Positions 5,266 through 7,492 of a stretch of DNA of 7,492 nt are shown here, in pieces (the first letter of the stretch is position 1; every line of letters begins with the position of its first letter). The translations under genes were made by a program, and so were the position numbers. The notes beneath the pieces are model-generated. The model was not told the origin of the DNA. It did no database searches and saw only the letters and a list, made by a program, of their open reading frames with translations. The DNA lies in the NCBI GenBank assembly GCA_018700655.1, contig JABIUG010000173.1:1-7492 (forward strand), in the 5' to 3' direction. The DNA comes from Rhodospirillaceae bacterium (lineage in GTDB: Bacteria; Pseudomonadota; Alphaproteobacteria; SP197).

Positions 5266-6488
5266 GAGAGCGACCTAACGCGACAAAGGCTGCCCTGACC
5301 GCTGTTTTTGTGTCGATTCTGATCGTCCTTGTGACGTTTCAGACGGCTGGTGCGGCTGGGCAGACCTTTACGATTCGCAATGTTGCCGTCGACGAATCGG
5401 CGGGTGATGCCCAGGAGGCGAGGCGCATTGCGATTCGCGCCGCGCAACGCGTGGCCTGGCAACGGCTGGTCGAGCGTATGGTGACGGGCGATCCCTCTCT
5501 CGTTGCCGAGCCCGATACCGAAACGCTGGAAACCCTGGTCCAGAGCCTGGAGTTCGCTGACGAAAAGATCACCACCGGGCGTTACCGTGCTGCGATTACT
5601 GTGCGTTTCCGCGCCGATGGCGTGCTGGGCTGGCTGGAACAATCGGGTGTGCCCCATGCTTCGGCGCCCAGTCCCGTCATTCTGGTCCTGCCCGTACTCC
5701 AGACCCTGGACGGCAACCAGCTCTGGGAAGAAGGCAACCCCTGGCTCGCCGCCTGGCAGCGCCGCCCCGGGTTTGGATACACGGTCGAGCTGGTTTCGCC
5801 GGTCGCGGACTTCGACGATCTCGTTGCGATCGACACCGATGCCGTCCTGTCGGGCGACTGGATCGCGATGCAGACCCTGCTGGCTCGTTATCAGGCCGAT
5901 GGCGTGCTGGTCGCGCTCGCGCGTGTCTCGGGCGACCAGGTGACCCAGACCCTCACCTGGTACGAAAGTGCGCGCGGCGAGAACATTCCGGTCGACTTTC
6001 AGTTGGCGCCGGTGGTCGATGAGCCGGCAGCGTACCCGACACAAGACGTCATCATCGATACCTCGATCCTGGATGAGGTTGGTGAACTCACCAACGACCT
6101 GGGCGACGTTGTCGAAGAGGTCGGTGACACGGTAATCATCGACAGCGAGATTCTTCCCGCTGGCCAGGTCGACTATGCCGCAGCGGTCGATATCGCGCGC
6201 CAGCGCGTCAACGATTACTGGACCGCATCGAATCAGGCGCCTGAGGGCCCCGAGGCGGTCATGGTTGCCGAAGTCCCAATTCGCAATCTCTCCGAATGGG
6301 TTGATATCCGCAGCCGTCTGGCGCGCCCGGCCGCACTCAACCAGGCCCTGCCTCTGGTCGTCTCGGTCGACCATGTGCGCGTCCTCCTGCGTTACGTCGG
6401 CACACTTGAAGATCTGCGCTCGGGTCTGCGCCGCGTCGGGCTTAATCTCACGGCCCAGGGCAACACCTGGATTATCCTTCCGCTGTGA
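5262..6488 (+). CDS. Exported DUF2066-domain protein of unknown function
   Basis: A 408-residue protein that I place in the DUF2066 family; its biochemical role is unknown. Residues 1-33 form a clear signal peptide: basic RERPNATK start, hydrophobic AALTAVFVSILIVLVTF core and a TAGAAG end with cleavage likely around 31-33, so the mature protein should be periplasmic or envelope-associated. Residues about 34-125 hold the family-like block FTIRNVAVDES, the Ala/Arg-rich helix EARRIAIRAAQRVAWQRL and the strand region YRAAITVRF; the block SAPSPVILVLPVLQ follows. An acidic stretch at 271-290 is bracketed by near-identical VIIDTSIL (263-270) and VIIDSEIL (291-298). The C-terminal 100 residues look like a compact alpha/beta domain ending in NTWIILPL. 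No in-frame start lies between the upstream stop at 5223 and 5262. The stop overlaps the hdaA GTG. Confidence 0.82.
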   Translation: MRERPNATKAALTAVFVSILIVLVTFQTAGAAGQTFTIRNVAVDESAGDAQEARRIAIRAAQRVAWQRLVERMVTGDPSLVAEPDTETLETLVQSLEFADEKITTGRYRAAITVRFRADGVLGWLEQSGVPHASAPSPVILVLPVLQTLDGNQLWEEGNPWLAAWQRRPGFGYTVELVSPVADFDDLVAIDTDAVLSGDWIAMQTLLARYQADGVLVALARVSGDQVTQTLTWYESARGENIPVDFQLAPVVDEPAAYPTQDVIIDTSILDEVGELTNDLGDVVEEVGDTVIIDSEILPAGQVDYAAAVDIARQRVNDYWTASNQAPEGPEAVMVAEVPIRNLSEWVDIRSRLARPAALNQALPLVVSVDHVRVLLRYVGTLEDLRSGLRRVGLNLTAQGNTWIILPL

Positions 6489-7186
6489 CATCGGGAGACG
6501 GCCGCCAGTTCGTCTTCGGCTTTGATCATCGTCCCGCGCTGGGTGAAGAAACCTTCCTCGTTGCCGACAGCAACCGTGATGCCGTCGCCTGGATCGATCG
6601 CTGGCCCGATTGGCAGGGCCCGGTTCTGGCGCTTTTTGGGCCGGAGGGGTCGGGCAAGAGTCATCTTGCTCATGTCTGGCAACGGCGCAGCCAGGCGCAT
6701 CATCTCAATGCTGCTTCGCTTGATGTCGGTTTTCTGGAGAATTGGCCGGGCGAGGGAACTGCGGTTGTCGTTGAAGACGGCGACTGTGGCGTTGACGAGG
6801 CCTGCCTTTTCCATCTGATGAATCTTGTGCGTGAAGACCATGGTTTCCTGCTGCTGACCTCGCGTGAAGCGCCTGCCCGTTGGCCCGTCGCCCTGCCTGA
6901 TCTGCGTTCGCGCCTTGCCGCAGCCCAGGCCGTTGCGATCACGCGACCTGATGATGTCCTGATCGCGGCAGTGTTAGCCAAACTGTTTCAGGATCGCCAG
7001 CTTCGCGTGCCCGAAGATGTCATCGCCTATCTCGTCAGTCGTATGGAGCGCTCGTTTGCCGCGATCGGTGTTACGGTCGCCACACTCGACCGTTTGTCGC
7101 TTGCCGAACGGCGCGCTATCACCGTGCCCTTGGCGCGGCGTGTCCTTGATGCCGCGCAGGCTGAACTCGATCTGGGAGATGACTGA
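6485..7186 (+). CDS. hdaA: DnaA-homologous replication regulator HdaA (Hda-like AAA+ protein)
   Basis: A 233-residue cytosolic AAA+ protein resembling the ATPase domain of DnaA without its DNA-binding domain IV. In Caulobacter HdaA works with the sliding clamp to promote hydrolysis of DnaA-bound ATP and prevent over-initiation. Visible elements: a probable clamp-binding motif QFVFGF at 8-13, followed by HRPALGEETFLVADSN typical of the family; Walker A GPEGSGKSH at 52-60; Walker B-like VVVEDGD at 94-100, with Glu-Asp where DnaA has Asp-Asp; sensor 1 LLLTSREAP at 122-130; LPDLRSRL at 137-144, the Box VII/arginine-finger region; and a sensor 2-like arginine in SRMERSF at 185-191. The start is GTG at 6485, overlapping the DUF2066 TGA as GTGA with no strong ribosome-binding site, so translational coupling is likely. 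The expected clamp motif near the N-terminus supports this start. Confidence 0.92.
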   Translation: MTSGDGRQFVFGFDHRPALGEETFLVADSNRDAVAWIDRWPDWQGPVLALFGPEGSGKSHLAHVWQRRSQAHHLNAASLDVGFLENWPGEGTAVVVEDGDCGVDEACLFHLMNLVREDHGFLLLTSREAPARWPVALPDLRSRLAAAQAVAITRPDDVLIAAVLAKLFQDRQLRVPEDVIAYLVSRMERSFAAIGVTVATLDRLSLAERRAITVPLARRVLDAAQAELDLGDD

Positions 7187-7188
7187 CC

Positions 7189-7492
7189 ATGGATATGGGA
7201 CTTGCCGGCCGCAAGGCGATCGTCTGCGCTTCAAGCAAGGGCCTGGGTCGCGCCTGCGCCGGGGCGCTGGCGGCGGAGGGTTGTGATGTCGTGATCAATG
7301 GGCGCACGCCGGAGACGGTTGCGTCTACGGCTGCTTCGGTGCGTGCGGCATCGCCCGATGTCACGGTCAGTGAAGTCGCCTGCGATGTGGCGACCCCGGA
7401 AGGTCAGGTGGCCCTGCTGGCGGCTTGTCCCCAGCCCGACATTCTGGTCAACAACGCCGGTGGTCCGCCGCCGGGCAACTTCCGCGACTGGG
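7189..7492 (+). CDS. Short-chain dehydrogenase/reductase, N-terminal part (3' end outside window)
   Basis: The first 101 residues of an SDR oxidoreductase with the Rossmann fold; a full protein would be about 250-265 residues, so the catalytic YxxxK motif is not in view. The cofactor loop reads VCASSKGLGRACA (12-24): the usual TGxxxGxG is CASSKGLG, so the first glycine is Ala14. Strand-2 VVINGRTPE, acidic CDVATPEG and the NNAG motif in ILVNNAGGPPPG follow in the normal order. The GGPPPG extension after NNAG and the altered glycine motif point to a 3-oxoacyl-ACP-reductase-like SDR subgroup rather than a degraded enzyme. The ATG at 7189 is 2 bp after the hdaA stop and GGGAG at 7174-7178 inside hdaA serves as ribosome-binding site; the ATG at 7195 is an alternative. 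The substrate is unknown. Confidence 0.88.
   Translation, partial: MDMGLAGRKAIVCASSKGLGRACAGALAAEGCDVVINGRTPETVASTAASVRAASPDVTVSEVACDVATPEGQVALLAACPQPDILVNNAGGPPPGNFRDW

Noticed and set aside
5118..6491. A 457-codon open frame on the minus strand, antisense to the whole DUF2066 gene
   Set aside because: It is longer than the sense gene, but the sense frame has a signal peptide, family-like blocks and tight junctions with hdaA, while the antisense product shows no recognisable domain and would overlap the purM start. Long antisense frames are common in GC-rich coding DNA.
7222..7250. Defective SDR cofactor motif (CASSKGLG in place of TGxxxGxG)
   Set aside because: The change is typical of a known 3-oxoacyl-ACP-reductase-like SDR subgroup that also carries NNAGGPPPG, so it is not evidence of a dead enzyme.

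Overview
The window looks like a high-GC alphaproteobacterial chromosome segment, most likely Rhodospirillales-like. The main grounds are an HdaA-type DnaA paralogue, a purM-purN pair divergent from the hdaA strand, and generally close packing with ATGA/GTGA/TGATG junctions. Species cannot be named from sequence alone.

Layout. (1) 2-256, plus strand: the 3' end of an EamA/DMT-type membrane transporter cut by the window edge. (2) 269-1146, minus strand: a two-gene unit in which a seven-cysteine GFA-domain protein is followed by a small DUF861-type cupin. (3) 1147-1290: a divergent intergenic region with candidate promoters for both sides and an 8-bp inverted repeat. (4) 1291-3410, plus strand: ndk, a D-2-hydroxyacid dehydrogenase and an alpha/beta hydrolase, with gaps of 17 and 6 bp, a likely operon. 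(5) 3407-5121, minus strand: purM then purN, coupled by a TGATG junction; purN ends inside the hydrolase stop codon. (6) 5122-5261: a second divergent region with a 13-bp palindrome lying where both candidate -35 regions fall. (7) 5262-7492, plus strand: an exported DUF2066 protein, hdaA (GTG start overlapping the DUF2066 stop) and the first third of an SDR oxidoreductase that runs off the window.

Functionally this is mostly housekeeping: nucleotide metabolism (ndk, purM, purN), control of replication initiation (hdaA), and several accessory enzymes whose substrates cannot be read from sequence. PurN and PurM catalyse steps 3 and 5 of IMP synthesis. HdaA is expected to act with the DNA polymerase sliding clamp to inactivate DnaA-ATP.

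No gene-free stretch exceeds 300 bases; the only two intergenic regions of note are about 140 bp each and are described. I found no RNA genes, CRISPR arrays, insertion sequences, attachment sites or convincing intrinsic terminators. I do not see an undescribed multi-gene system here; the observations worth a second look are the two divergent control regions, a possible six-codon leader ORF before the DUF2066 gene, and the coupling of that uncharacterised exported protein to hdaA.
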